A stretch of DNA of 37,592 nucleotides from Lachnospiraceae bacterium (GTDB lineage: Bacteria; Bacillota; Clostridia; Lachnospirales; Lachnospiraceae): positions 1 to 37,592 of the forward strand of contig JAEEXG010000022.1 of NCBI GenBank assembly GCA_016291405.1, read 5' to 3'. Below the pieces are notes generated by a model, which saw nothing but the letters and a program-made list of their open reading frames with translations, was not told the origin of the DNA and ran no database searches. The position numbers and the translations under genes are program-made. How positions within the stretch are numbered: position 1 is the stretch's first letter; each line of letters starts with the position of its first letter. Positions 23,910 through 33,269 of the stretch are shown here, piece after piece.

Positions 23910-23940
23910 AAACGATGGTCACTTTTTATGACCATCGTTT
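23910..23940. terminator. Terminator after the RhuM gene
   Basis: A perfect 12-bp stem AAACGATGGTCA/TGACCATCGTTT with a 7-nt loop, extended by T residues on the plus strand. It separates the convergent RhuM and GH13 genes. Confidence 0.9.
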
Positions 23941-23943
23941 TTT

Positions 23944-23977
23944 AATGAACCACTAACCCCGTCCCCTAGGTTCATTT
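23944..23977 (-). repeat. 34-bp dispersed repeat, copy 3
   Basis: Contains CCTAGGGGACGGGG followed by TTAGTGG, with perfect outer arms TGAACC/GGTTCA. On the minus strand it includes the TGA stop of the GH13 gene. Confidence 0.8.
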
Positions 23978-25669
23978 GGTTCGCTTCATTTTTATAACAA
24001 GGGCTTCATAAGGGGATAGCTTAAGGCCCATCTCAGGTAAGATTCTAATTTCTCCCGGCACCCGTTTCTTTGGATAATTTGAAAGCATTATCTTTGCGGT
24101 ATGATTTGCAAAGCCCTTAGGAAGCATAAAAAGAATCTTTTCCGGGGCAAAGGAGCAAATGATGAAATAAGAAATGTTTCCCCTTCTTCTTTCATACATA
24201 TACACAAATGCGTTTCCGTGCTCGTATTCTTTATACTTTCCGTATAATAAAACAGGATTGTTCTTTCTTAATCTAATGCACTCTCTGTAATAGTTTAAAA
24301 TGCTTTCTTTATCAGATTCCTGGTTCTTTACATTTATTTCTTTGTAATTTGGATTTACAAAAAACCAAGGCTTAACCCTCGAAAAGCCGGCGTTTTCAGA
24401 ATCATCCCACTGCACAGGTGTCCTTGCCGAATCCCTGCTTGATACGTGAATTCTGTGAAGCCTGTCTTCAATCGAATCCTTTAAGTGATATTTGTGGTAA
24501 TTGTTCTTTGATGACACATCCACGTATTGGTCGATGGAAGAAAGCTTAATGTTAGTCATGCCGATTTCCTGGCCTTGATAAATAAAGGGAGTTCCCTTTA
24601 AAAACATATAGGCAGTGGCAAGAGCCGTGCCGCTTTCTCTATGATACTTTTCGCTTCCGTATCGGCTTATGATTCTTGGATGGTCGTGATTTTCAAGGTA
24701 TAAAGAATTCCAAGCCTTGCCCGCAAGCTTATATTGCCATTTTGATAAGGCGTTCTTTAACCTTATTAATTTAAAGGGCCTGTGAAGATACTCTGTAAAT
24801 AAGCAGTCTGCGGTCATGTGGTCAAAAGAAAACATCATGTCCATGGACTTTGTATCTCCGCTTAAGTATTTAAGGGCGGTATTTACCGTGGTCATGGGGC
24901 CCTCGCCTATCTGAACCGCGCCGTACTCATCACAGACTTTTCTAAATTCTGCCAAATATTCATGAATGTGTGGGCCGTCTTTAAAGTTATGGATGCTACC
25001 GATAACAGGCAAGAAACCGATTCCGTTTGGAAGCCCTTCTTTTTTGGAAATAAAGTTAATGACATCTTCTCTGAATCCGTCAACTCCCATAGAAAGCCAG
25101 AATCTAAGGATGTTTTTAACCTCTTCTCTGACCTTTGGATTATCCATGTTTAAATCAGGCTGTTTCTTTGCAAATAAATGAAGGTAATATTGCCCTCTTA
25201 ATGAATCAAACTCCCAGGCTTTACCTTCAAAGAAAGAATCCCAGTTGTTTGGCTCATCTCTCCAAATGTAATAATCCTTATAAGGATTATCATCTCCGCC
25301 TTTTCTGCTTTCTTTAAACCACTTATGCTCATCCGAAGTGTGATTTATAACAAGGTCCATGATTACCTTCATGCCAAGCTCGTGAGCCTTATTAAGCACT
25401 TTTTTAAACTGATCCAAATCGCCGTAATCGGGATGGATGTCACAATAATCGGAAATATCGTATCCGTAGTCGGCATTGGGAGATGGATACAAGGGGTTAA
25501 ACCAAATGGCGTCTACTCCTAAGCTTTTTACGTATTCAAGCTTATCGTAAACTCCGTAAAGGTCACCGATTCCGTCCCCGTTTCCGTCGCAAAAGCTTCT
25601 GACCCAGATTTGATAAAATACAGCTTCTTTGTACCAATCTCTGCTTTCTTTTTTCTCACTCATTGCCAT
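23972..25669 (-). CDS. GH13 alpha-glucosidase (oligo-1,6-glucosidase-like)
   Basis: A 565-residue intracellular glucosidase with no signal peptide. The GH13 regions appear in order: DLVINHTSDEH (about 105-115), QPDLN (about 170), GFREDVINF with nucleophile D202, IGEGPM with acid/base E256, and ENHDHPR with D329. QPDLN and the overall length point to subfamily 31-type enzymes that hydrolyse isomaltose-like or short alpha-glucosides. Its start overlaps the glycosyltransferase stop by 10 bp; an alternative ATG two codons later overlaps that stop in an ATGA arrangement. It is the last gene of the carbohydrate locus. Confidence 0.9.
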   Translation of the reverse strand: MAMSEKKESRDWYKEAVFYQIWVRSFCDGNGDGIGDLYGVYDKLEYVKSLGVDAIWFNPLYPSPNADYGYDISDYCDIHPDYGDLDQFKKVLNKAHELGMKVIMDLVINHTSDEHKWFKESRKGGDDNPYKDYYIWRDEPNNWDSFFEGKAWEFDSLRGQYYLHLFAKKQPDLNMDNPKVREEVKNILRFWLSMGVDGFREDVINFISKKEGLPNGIGFLPVIGSIHNFKDGPHIHEYLAEFRKVCDEYGAVQIGEGPMTTVNTALKYLSGDTKSMDMMFSFDHMTADCLFTEYLHRPFKLIRLKNALSKWQYKLAGKAWNSLYLENHDHPRIISRYGSEKYHRESGTALATAYMFLKGTPFIYQGQEIGMTNIKLSSIDQYVDVSSKNNYHKYHLKDSIEDRLHRIHVSSRDSARTPVQWDDSENAGFSRVKPWFFVNPNYKEINVKNQESDKESILNYYRECIRLRKNNPVLLYGKYKEYEHGNAFVYMYERRRGNISYFIICSFAPEKILFMLPKGFANHTAKIMLSNYPKKRVPGEIRILPEMGLKLSPYEALVIKMKRTK

Positions 25670-26988
25670 AACTGTCCTTCCACGTAATCTTTCGCCACTT
25701 CGATGTCGTGGTGTATATGCGTTATGATATTTTTTGAAGCATCGCCGATTCTTTTAAATGCTTCGGCGGTATCTGCTGCCGCAGCAAGCAAAATGTCTGA
25801 AGGCTCTGTTTTCTTTACAAATTTTCCTTCCGCCGCAAGCTCTCTTATTTCCCCGTATCTTTCAAAGGCCAGTTTCACCGCATCATCCCAGGAAATATAG
25901 ATTTCATTCATTGCATTTTCGCCAACCCAAGAAACCTTTTCCATATCCTTACAGATTTCAAGCAAAAGCCCCGCCATAGACTCAGGCGTCTCATCGATTA
26001 AATATCCGTTTCTTAAATGGGTGATTCCTTCAGCAGCGCAAGAACCTTTAATAAGCACGGACGCAAGTCCGCATGCCGCCGCCTCTCTTACCACAATTCC
26101 GTTTGTATCGTATGTTGACGGAAAAAGAAACAGGTCTGCCCTTGTGTTTATGGCTCTTAAGACTTCTCTGTCTCTTATCGGGCCTGTGAATATGACCTTG
26201 TCGGATAAAAGCAATTTGTTTGTTGTTTCTTTTAACTCACTTTCATCGGGACCCGAACCCACCATTAGCATTCTAAAGTCCATGCCTTTTTCTTTTATTA
26301 TTTTTAATGCATCAAGAATAAGAGGCAAGCCTTTATACTTAACAAGGCGCCCCACAAACAAAAATACAGGAACGTCTTTAGGAAGATCGTAATCTTTTAC
26401 AGCTTCCCTAACGGCCGATTCGTTAGCTTTTCCTCTGGAAAAGTCTACTCCGTTTGGCATCACTCTGTAATCGCCTTCAAAACCTAAGCTTTTTAGGTTT
26501 TCTCCGGCGCCTTTTGATACGGTCCAGACTTCATCGCAGGCGGAAATGTTGTTTACCATAGTCTTAATGGTTTCTTTTTTCAAAAAGCCGTCTCCCACCG
26601 CTCTTGCTATGTCTATATCAAATTTTGTGTGATAGGTGAAAACAACAGGCGCACCTGTAGAATGGTGCAGAATTCTTGCCATTAATGTAGACGCTGCCGG
26701 GCAATGGGTGTGAATAATGTCAGGCCCAAACTCGGATATTCTGTCCACTTCATGCATAGACAAAGGCTGCCCGGCTCTGTAGCCTGCCACAATTTTCGAA
26801 GTATCGATGCTTCGGTAGGGCACAACCTCATAAGGATATCCCGAATAATCCGCATCGGGATATTTAGGCGTTGCCACAATCACATTTGCTCCGTGATTTT
26901 GCGTAAGGGCACGCCCGTAATTTAAAACTACATTTGCAACTCCGTCAATTATCGGCGGAAACGAATCATTGAGTAAACAAATATTCAT
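25660..26988 (-). CDS. GT4 family glycosyltransferase
   Basis: A 442-residue GT-B retaining glycosyltransferase. The N-terminal domain begins ICLLNDSFPPIIDGVANVV with the glycine-rich acceptor loop, and DIIHTHCPAAS and YHTKFD follow. The C-terminal donor domain shows FVGRLVKYKGLPLILDAL, GSGPDE and the E-x7-E-like segment VVREAAACGLASVL. It resembles glucosyltransferases that make alpha-glucosyl-diacylglycerol or other alpha-glycosides, but the acceptor is not determined. No membrane helix is present. It overlaps the GH13 gene by 10 bp, suggesting linked roles in building and trimming an alpha-glucoside. Repeat copy 4 separates it from the GH42 gene. Confidence 0.88.
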   Translation of the reverse strand: MNICLLNDSFPPIIDGVANVVLNYGRALTQNHGANVIVATPKYPDADYSGYPYEVVPYRSIDTSKIVAGYRAGQPLSMHEVDRISEFGPDIIHTHCPAASTLMARILHHSTGAPVVFTYHTKFDIDIARAVGDGFLKKETIKTMVNNISACDEVWTVSKGAGENLKSLGFEGDYRVMPNGVDFSRGKANESAVREAVKDYDLPKDVPVFLFVGRLVKYKGLPLILDALKIIKEKGMDFRMLMVGSGPDESELKETTNKLLLSDKVIFTGPIRDREVLRAINTRADLFLFPSTYDTNGIVVREAAACGLASVLIKGSCAAEGITHLRNGYLIDETPESMAGLLLEICKDMEKVSWVGENAMNEIYISWDDAVKLAFERYGEIRELAAEGKFVKKTEPSDILLAAAADTAEAFKRIGDASKNIITHIHHDIEVAKDYVEGQLWQ

Positions 26989-27013
26989 AAAATTCCCCCG
27001 CTATAAATTTTTA

Positions 27014-27047
27014 AATGGACCGCTAACCCCGTCCCTTAGGGCCACTA
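27014..27047 (-). repeat. 34-bp dispersed repeat, copy 4
   Basis: On the minus strand it begins with the TAG stop of the GH42 gene and runs through CCCTAAGGGACGGGG and TTAGCGGTCCATT. It lies in the intergenic gap before the glycosyltransferase. Confidence 0.8.
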
Positions 27048-29123
27048 TAGTTTCAATACAATTACACCATAGCCGGGGAGGATTATATCTCCGGCAACGG
27101 TTTCTTCGCTAATTAAATCATATGCTTTTTCTTTAACCTTGAATGTCTTTTCTTCCTTTTCGTAATTTAAGATAAAGGCAAATGTACCCTTAGAATTCTC
27201 TCTTACCGCAAGCTCGATTTCTTTGGGAAGGTCAAGGTATTTTCCGAAGGGAATGCTTACGCCTAACTTATCAAAGAAAACTTTGACTGACTCTTCATTA
27301 AAGGCGCTTCCGTAATAGTACACTTCGCCCTTTCCGATTTTATTTAAAGTAAGGGCTCCATAGCCTTTGTAATAGTCATCTTCGAAGGTAGCAAGAATTT
27401 TAGAGTCGGCGTTTTCTTTTATATCTCCATCTAAAGTAAGCTGGTCCACAAATACGCTAGCGGTAAATACATCATCGCCCCACTTAACGTGGACATCAGT
27501 CATATCGGGGGCTATATATGAATACTCAGGAATATCGCATCCCGTAAGGGCTTTAAGTTTCCCGGGAAGCTTTTCCATGGTGCACTTTCCCGTAACGTCT
27601 TTATAACCGCTTCGGCACGCAAACAAAAGCTTTCCGCCGTTTTCAACATACTTTCTAAGTGCAGGCAAAAAACTTTCGTTAACTATAGTCATATGAGGAT
27701 AGATTAAAAGATCGTATTTAGACAATCTTTCAAGTAATGAATCGCTTTGGCCTAAATAGTCGGTTAAATAAAGATAATCAATGGGCGTATGTGTCTTTTG
27801 AGACGCGGCAAAGATTGCCTTTTGGCTCTCAACTTCAACGCTTCTATGCCATACGTCATACTCTGAATCAAATATATTATCGTAGTCTTTTAAAACCGCT
27901 ACTTTGGCAACATACCTGCCATTGGAAACGGGCGATAGTTTTTTTACCTTACTATCAATGTCCCCTATTTCCTTAAGTCTTCTGTTGTCTCTTCCTGAAT
28001 AGTCCAGGATTCCGTGCCAGTACATTTCGGTTCCGAAGGTGGCTGTTCTCCATCTAAAGTAGCTTATAAAGTCTGCCCCGTGGGCAATCGATTGCATAGT
28101 CCATAATGTAATCTGTCCGGGCCTTGGAGTAGGGGCTGCCATTCTTGAATTCCAGCCGTTGGCGCCGGATTGTTGTTCCATGATTCCAAAAACAGGAGAT
28201 ATTGCCCTGGTTTCGGAAAGATTCATGCTCCATTTTCTGTCTCTTAAAGATGATTCGTTAGGGTCAAAGCCCTCAAATGTATATGCAAAGTTTGGATAAG
28301 AGTCGTAAGTTATAAAGTCTAAGCTTTCATCTCTCATCCTCTGATAATCCACATGGCCAAAGAGACCGTTTGTGGTGATGAAGTCATCTTCCTTTTTGTA
28401 CTTTCGGATTATATCCGCCTGCATTTTTACAAAATTGCAGGCACTGTCTGAAATAAATCTGTAATAATCAAGGGTCTGATGGGGATTTACGTTTTCATGT
28501 ACTGTGGTTCTTGGAATGTGAACTTCGCTCCACTCTGTGTAAGTCTGATTCCAAAAAACTGCTCCCCAGGCATCATTTAATGCATCAAGAGTTTTATACT
28601 TATTTTGCAAAAATAAGTTAAATGCTTTGTCATCGCTTTCAGAATAAAACTCTGCGATTTCACAGTTTATTTCATTGTCAATTTGCCAGCCTATTACGCT
28701 TTTTCTTTTTCCGTAATGCTCTGCAAATTTTTCAACTATTATTTTTGAAAGCCTTTTGTAATTTTCGGAATTATAATTGTAGTGCCTTCTTAGTCCGTGC
28801 CTAAAAAGTGTTCCGTCTTTCTTAGCATTTAACACATCCGGATATTTTTCCGTAAGCCATGCGGGAGGCGTTGCCGTAGGCGTTCCCATAATTACCTGCA
28901 TTCCAAGTTCATCTGTTAAATCAAGGAATTTATCAAAGAAATCAAAGTTAAACTGCCCTTCTTTTTCTTCCACCTTGCTCCATGCAAACTCTGCTATTCT
29001 CACAGTCTTTATGCCTACAGAAAACATTCTTTCAAGGTCTTCTCTCCATAAAGATTCATCCCAGTGTTCGGGATAATAGCATGTTCCTAAGGTTATAGCT
29101 TCTCCGTTTAATAGTTTACTCAT
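27045..29123 (-). CDS. GH42 beta-galactosidase
   Basis: A 692-residue intracellular beta-galactosidase. The GH42 barrel opens with LGTCYYPEHWDESLWREDLERM. The acid/base is E151 in GWQIDNEINCE and the nucleophile E316 in VFGIMEQQSG. A trimerisation-type domain (about 400-600) and a small beta domain follow. ATG 29123 is used because AGGA lies upstream and the family N terminus begins here; an in-frame TTG at 29150 has no ribosome-binding site. It releases galactose from short beta-galactosides, probably those imported by the ABC system encoded upstream, alongside the GH2 enzyme 36 bp before it. Confidence 0.93.
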   Translation of the reverse strand: MSKLLNGEAITLGTCYYPEHWDESLWREDLERMFSVGIKTVRIAEFAWSKVEEKEGQFNFDFFDKFLDLTDELGMQVIMGTPTATPPAWLTEKYPDVLNAKKDGTLFRHGLRRHYNYNSENYKRLSKIIVEKFAEHYGKRKSVIGWQIDNEINCEIAEFYSESDDKAFNLFLQNKYKTLDALNDAWGAVFWNQTYTEWSEVHIPRTTVHENVNPHQTLDYYRFISDSACNFVKMQADIIRKYKKEDDFITTNGLFGHVDYQRMRDESLDFITYDSYPNFAYTFEGFDPNESSLRDRKWSMNLSETRAISPVFGIMEQQSGANGWNSRMAAPTPRPGQITLWTMQSIAHGADFISYFRWRTATFGTEMYWHGILDYSGRDNRRLKEIGDIDSKVKKLSPVSNGRYVAKVAVLKDYDNIFDSEYDVWHRSVEVESQKAIFAASQKTHTPIDYLYLTDYLGQSDSLLERLSKYDLLIYPHMTIVNESFLPALRKYVENGGKLLFACRSGYKDVTGKCTMEKLPGKLKALTGCDIPEYSYIAPDMTDVHVKWGDDVFTASVFVDQLTLDGDIKENADSKILATFEDDYYKGYGALTLNKIGKGEVYYYGSAFNEESVKVFFDKLGVSIPFGKYLDLPKEIELAVRENSKGTFAFILNYEKEEKTFKVKEKAYDLISEETVAGDIILPGYGVIVLKL

Positions 29124-29159
29124 GGCTTTTCCTTTTTTGTTTTTTAGCAAATGCTTTAC

Positions 29160-31547
29160 TTATATTATATCAACTTTTAAGTCACTTATTCCCTCTGATT
29201 TAAATAAAACCGTTGATTTCTTTGCATTTTCTTTTTTCTTAAAGACAGCCAAAAGTTTTCCCGCAAGCATTGCTCTTTTTTCTTCTTTGTATCCTGTTAA
29301 ATCAAGCATATTGCCTGCATCCATTCCGATAAATTCAAGAGTATCGTCATACTCTGTAAAGATTACAGGATTTGCATTCGGAACTAAAGCGCCGTCTTTA
29401 TCAATAGCACTTAATTCAACAAAAGAAAACTCACCCACATTTTTAACGCTGGCTTCAAGCTTCGCAGTTTTCCCTGTAGTCTTTACTACGCATTCTTTTA
29501 CAAGCTTATCTCCGATATAGCCTTCGGCTCTAAGTTCGCCTTCTTTGAAGGGCACATCCCATGATAAATGAAGGTCTCCTGTCGTTGGCTGATGCCTTCT
29601 CGTTTCATCATCCCAGCTCTTTGTGGCTCCAAACCTGGGACACGGGGCACTTGACTTTTCGGATATAAATTCTCCGTTTAAATAAAGCTTAACTCTCTCA
29701 CAGTTTGTGTAGCAAAGTACCTGCTTAAAAGCGCCTTCCTCTCCTTCAAAATTCCAATGAGGAAGCAAATGCAATGTCACATCATCCTTATTCCAAATGG
29801 ATTTAAAGTAATAAAACGCATCCTTTTTAAATCCGGCAGTATCAATAGGTCCAAAGTTAGCTCCTCTTCTTGGCCAGAAAGCTTCTCCCAAGTAATCAAA
29901 TCCCGTCCAAATGTAGTCTCCCGCCACATAATCTCTGCTTTTTGTAAATCGCCAAAGAGCTTCATGGGTAAGAGAAGCGGTAATGTAATTGAAATTGTTT
30001 TCTTTATCTAAGCTGTAATCTCCTCTGTCACCGCTTACGGCAGGGTTTTCGGTTCCGATAAATAATCTGTCGGGATGAGCAATCTTATCATCCTCATAAA
30101 ACCTTTCCGCTCTCTCTCGCCATCTTCCCACGTAGTTGTATCCCACAACGTCTATTGAATCAAGAAACTCGTCCTTAGTTGAAAGCCCCGGGAGAGAAGC
30201 TATATTGTCGCAGGCACTTGTTGAAAGCCTTTTAGGGTCTTCTTCGTGAACAATGTTTGTAAGCGCTTTTGCAATTTTTCCTCCGCTTGCATATCCTTGT
30301 TCGGGAATCTCATTTCCGATACTCCACAAAACAATGCTTGGGTGATTGTAATCACGCCTTAGCATTGTTCTTATCTCATTCTCCGCATCACTTGAAAAGA
30401 ACTGACTAAAGCCATAGGAGGGTTTGTCGGAATAATAGTTTTCATTCTTGTTTTTTCCAAGTGTCCACTCATCAAATATTTCATCCATTACGATAAAGCC
30501 CATCTCATCGCAAAGATCCAAAAAAGCGGGAGCCGGAGGATTATGGGAGCACCTTATGCCGTTTACTCCCATTTCTTTAAGGGTTTCAAGTCTTTCTCTC
30601 CATACCTCTTTATGGAAAGCTGCGCCAAATAGTCCGCTGTCGTGGTGAAGGCACACTCCTTTTATCTTTATCCTCTCTCCGTTTAATAAAAAGCCTTTAT
30701 CCCTTGTAAACTCGGCACTTCTTATTCCTATTCTTTCAACTCGTGAATCTACCAATATTTCGCCCTCAAACACTTTAGTTTCAAGGCTGTATAGATAGGG
30801 ATTCTTAGTAGACCACAATTCAGGGTTCTTTACATACATCATGCTTGCGGCTTCGGCACTGTCATTAGCCTTTACCCATAATGATGCTCCCGTTGTGGCA
30901 ATTTCTTTTTCTTCTTTATCTTTTATAGTCCATCTGATAACTATGTCTTTGTCTTTATCAGAATAATTTTCTAATTTAGTCTTTAAATCAACAGTCGCAA
31001 AGCTTAAGTCGTCAGCAATCGTGTTTGTATCCGACTTTACTCCAAACAAGTCTATGCAAAGGTCTTTGGTTTTTCTTAAATAAACGTCTCTGTAAATTCC
31101 CGAACCTGTATACCATCTGCTGTTTGGCTGTTTGCTGTTATTTACTCTTACGGAAATAATATTTTCTCCCGTTTCAAGCTTATCTGTAATATCAACTGAA
31201 AATGTGGAATAACCGTAGTTTTTGCCACCGGCTTTCTTTCCGTTTACAAAAACAGTGCTTTCCATATAGATTCCTTCAAAGATAAGTTCATATCTGAAGC
31301 CATTAAGTTCATCTTTGTCAAAAGAAACCACTTTTCTGTACCAGCCTGTTCCGGCTTTTGCGTAGCCTCCGCCGGCACCGCTTAAATTGTCTTTATCAGG
31401 TGCAAAAAATGTATCCCAGTCATGCGGCAGTGTATGCACTTCCCATGAAGAATCATCGTATTCAGTTTTAGCAAAAATATTATCGCTACAATCTTCTAAA
31501 ATAAATTTCCAATTATCATTTATTAAAACGGTATCTTTTAAAATCAT
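29160..31547 (-). CDS. GH2 beta-galactosidase
   Basis: A 795-residue GH2 enzyme without a signal peptide. A sugar-binding jelly-roll domain (about 1-165, with GTGWYRK and SGIYRDVYL) is followed by an Ig-like domain and the TIM barrel from about 285. The barrel shows IKGVCLHHDSGLFGAA, IRCSHNPP, the acid/base E413 in WSIGNEIPEQG and the nucleophile E498 in FIGTENP. A C-terminal beta domain completes it. The architecture fits a beta-galactosidase, though beta-glucuronidase-like or other GH2 activity is possible. The start follows AGGAGA. A 9-bp hairpin separates it from the binding-protein gene, which may lower its expression relative to that gene. Confidence 0.9.
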   Translation of the reverse strand: MILKDTVLINDNWKFILEDCSDNIFAKTEYDDSSWEVHTLPHDWDTFFAPDKDNLSGAGGGYAKAGTGWYRKVVSFDKDELNGFRYELIFEGIYMESTVFVNGKKAGGKNYGYSTFSVDITDKLETGENIISVRVNNSKQPNSRWYTGSGIYRDVYLRKTKDLCIDLFGVKSDTNTIADDLSFATVDLKTKLENYSDKDKDIVIRWTIKDKEEKEIATTGASLWVKANDSAEAASMMYVKNPELWSTKNPYLYSLETKVFEGEILVDSRVERIGIRSAEFTRDKGFLLNGERIKIKGVCLHHDSGLFGAAFHKEVWRERLETLKEMGVNGIRCSHNPPAPAFLDLCDEMGFIVMDEIFDEWTLGKNKNENYYSDKPSYGFSQFFSSDAENEIRTMLRRDYNHPSIVLWSIGNEIPEQGYASGGKIAKALTNIVHEEDPKRLSTSACDNIASLPGLSTKDEFLDSIDVVGYNYVGRWRERAERFYEDDKIAHPDRLFIGTENPAVSGDRGDYSLDKENNFNYITASLTHEALWRFTKSRDYVAGDYIWTGFDYLGEAFWPRRGANFGPIDTAGFKKDAFYYFKSIWNKDDVTLHLLPHWNFEGEEGAFKQVLCYTNCERVKLYLNGEFISEKSSAPCPRFGATKSWDDETRRHQPTTGDLHLSWDVPFKEGELRAEGYIGDKLVKECVVKTTGKTAKLEASVKNVGEFSFVELSAIDKDGALVPNANPVIFTEYDDTLEFIGMDAGNMLDLTGYKEEKRAMLAGKLLAVFKKKENAKKSTVLFKSEGISDLKVDII

Positions 31548-31577
31548 TTTTTATCTCCTGATAAAGTTTATAAATAT

Positions 31578-31601
31578 GGGGAGCAGGTTTAGCTGCTCCC
31601 C
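31578..31601 (-). promoter_or_regulatory. Intercistronic stem-loop after the binding-protein gene
   Basis: A perfect 9-bp GC-rich stem GGGGAGCAG/CTGCTCCCC with a 6-nt loop lies 10 bp past the lipoprotein stop. No real T-run follows, only ATATTTAT. Hairpins in this position commonly stabilise or partly terminate binding-protein mRNA. Confidence 0.7.
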
Positions 31602-31611
31602 TTGAAAAAAA

Positions 31612-33258
31612 TTATCTTGTTTTATACCACGCATCGTACTGAGAGTAGAACTCATCAAGCACTTTCTGAAGTCCTGAATCGTAGCATTCCTTAATCATCT
31701 TATCAAGTGTAGCATCTACATCTTCAACAAGACCAAGTTCAAGCATAGGAACATATGAATTTAAAACAGTGTTAACTGCTGCTTTTTCGTTTGAAACATT
31801 TGCATCATCAAATACAAATGTGATTGTAGGATTGCTTACAACTCTTTCTGCCCAGCTGTCGGAAACTTCTTTTTCTCTTGGATCTCCGCCTGCCTCTGAC
31901 AATTCACCGTTCTTAATAGCCCATGATGCGGAAACTGTCATAGGGGGATAGTTTTCTGTTGCTCCGTCAACCTTTGTGTACTCATTGTTTTCGTTGATTG
32001 TGTAGTGCTTTCCTTCTTCACCAAGTAAGATTAAGCGGTTAACGTATGTATCCATCTTCATGATATCCAAAACCATAGCTGCTCTTTCAGGATTCTTTGA
32101 GCTTGCGGTAATAGCCATATCGTTGTTTGAATAAGCTTCGCAACCTACAAGATGGGGCTTTGTAATATCGTATGCAGCGCCTTTAACGCCTTCAGTCTGT
32201 TCAGCCTGTCTTATATATGTAAATACGGAAGCATTCCATGCAATTGATGCGCCCTGCAAAGCTCCGAATGCATCGTCATCGGTTACTGTATTTGTAAGAG
32301 CCGATCTGCTCCAGCAGCCTGCGTCAGCCATTTCCTTCATATCTTTTGCGTACTGACGGAAAGGTTCGTATTCGTATGCAAGCTTAATATCGTCCTTTGT
32401 GGGAAGTGAACCTTCTTTGTACTCATAAATCATGTCAAAGAAATCTGAATCAAGCGCAAGGAAAGTATCGTACTGTTCTCTGTAAACGTCCCAAAGTTCG
32501 TTGTTGTCTCCTGCAGCGGCAAGAGCATAAATACCTGACTGAGGGGTTTCTTTTTCCGCTACAGAAAGTGCGAATTTCTTGTAATCATCCCAGCTTGAAA
32601 GCGTTGAAAAACCAAGCTTGTCGGCAATATCCTGTCTTACTGCAACGATTTTTCCCATAGGCTGTGCAGTGTTTGAAGGAACTGCTATGGTCTTTCCTGC
32701 GAGTGTAGTCTCATCCCAGCTTTCCTTTGCCTGATATTTGTTTGTAAGAGGCATGCACTTTGCAATAAAGTCAGAGTCTATTGTGTAGAAAGAACCCTTT
32801 GCGGCTTCTGTGTACATATAGCACCAGGGAGCTGTGAAAATAAGATCCGCATCTCCGCCCTGAAGCACCAAAGAATACATTGTGGAGTAATCGCTCCAGC
32901 TTAAGAATGTCACCTTAAGGTCTGTGTTGAAAGGCTTAAGATAATCATTGATGAGCCCTAATACGTTATCCCAGTCATTTGGTGTGTCACCGATTAAATA
33001 CACCTGAACCGTATAGGGTTTGCTTAAGTCGATTCCTGAATACATTTCGGGAGTTGCCTTAACAACACCTTTTCCGATTGCTTCCGGTAAATCTGCCGGA
33101 AGTTCTGTCACTTCACTTGACGCCGTAGTTTCCGTCGTCTGATTTGCAGTCTGTGTTTTAGTTTCTGTGCTTCCTGTTTGTGAAGCACTGCCACAGCCTG
33201 CAAGTACCCCTGCTGTCATAACGACAGCCATAATGATTGATAATACCTTCTTTTTCAT
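31612..33258 (-). CDS. Sugar ABC transporter substrate-binding lipoprotein
   Basis: A 548-residue extracellular lipoprotein. The signal peptide (residues 1-21) ends in the lipobox LAGC, so C22 is lipidated. A Ser/Thr/Gln-rich linker (SQTGSTETKTQTANQTTET) follows. The mature part is a large family-1-type solute-binding protein of the LplA-like group, which feeds complex saccharides to LplB/LplC permeases. Ligand specificity cannot be read directly; the downstream beta-galactosidases suggest a galactoside. Its ribosome-binding site AAAGGAGG overlaps the end of the permease gene. No ATPase gene is linked, so it must use a shared ATPase. Confidence 0.9.
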   Translation of the reverse strand: MKKKVLSIIMAVVMTAGVLAGCGSASQTGSTETKTQTANQTTETTASSEVTELPADLPEAIGKGVVKATPEMYSGIDLSKPYTVQVYLIGDTPNDWDNVLGLINDYLKPFNTDLKVTFLSWSDYSTMYSLVLQGGDADLIFTAPWCYMYTEAAKGSFYTIDSDFIAKCMPLTNKYQAKESWDETTLAGKTIAVPSNTAQPMGKIVAVRQDIADKLGFSTLSSWDDYKKFALSVAEKETPQSGIYALAAAGDNNELWDVYREQYDTFLALDSDFFDMIYEYKEGSLPTKDDIKLAYEYEPFRQYAKDMKEMADAGCWSRSALTNTVTDDDAFGALQGASIAWNASVFTYIRQAEQTEGVKGAAYDITKPHLVGCEAYSNNDMAITASSKNPERAAMVLDIMKMDTYVNRLILLGEEGKHYTINENNEYTKVDGATENYPPMTVSASWAIKNGELSEAGGDPREKEVSDSWAERVVSNPTITFVFDDANVSNEKAAVNTVLNSYVPMLELGLVEDVDATLDKMIKECYDSGLQKVLDEFYSQYDAWYKTR

Positions 33259-33269
33259 ATTAACCTCCT

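Noticed and set aside
26021-26392. 123-codon plus-strand ORF opposite the glycosyltransferase
   Set aside because: It is a frame shadow of a conserved GT4 domain on the other strand, with no ribosome-binding site.
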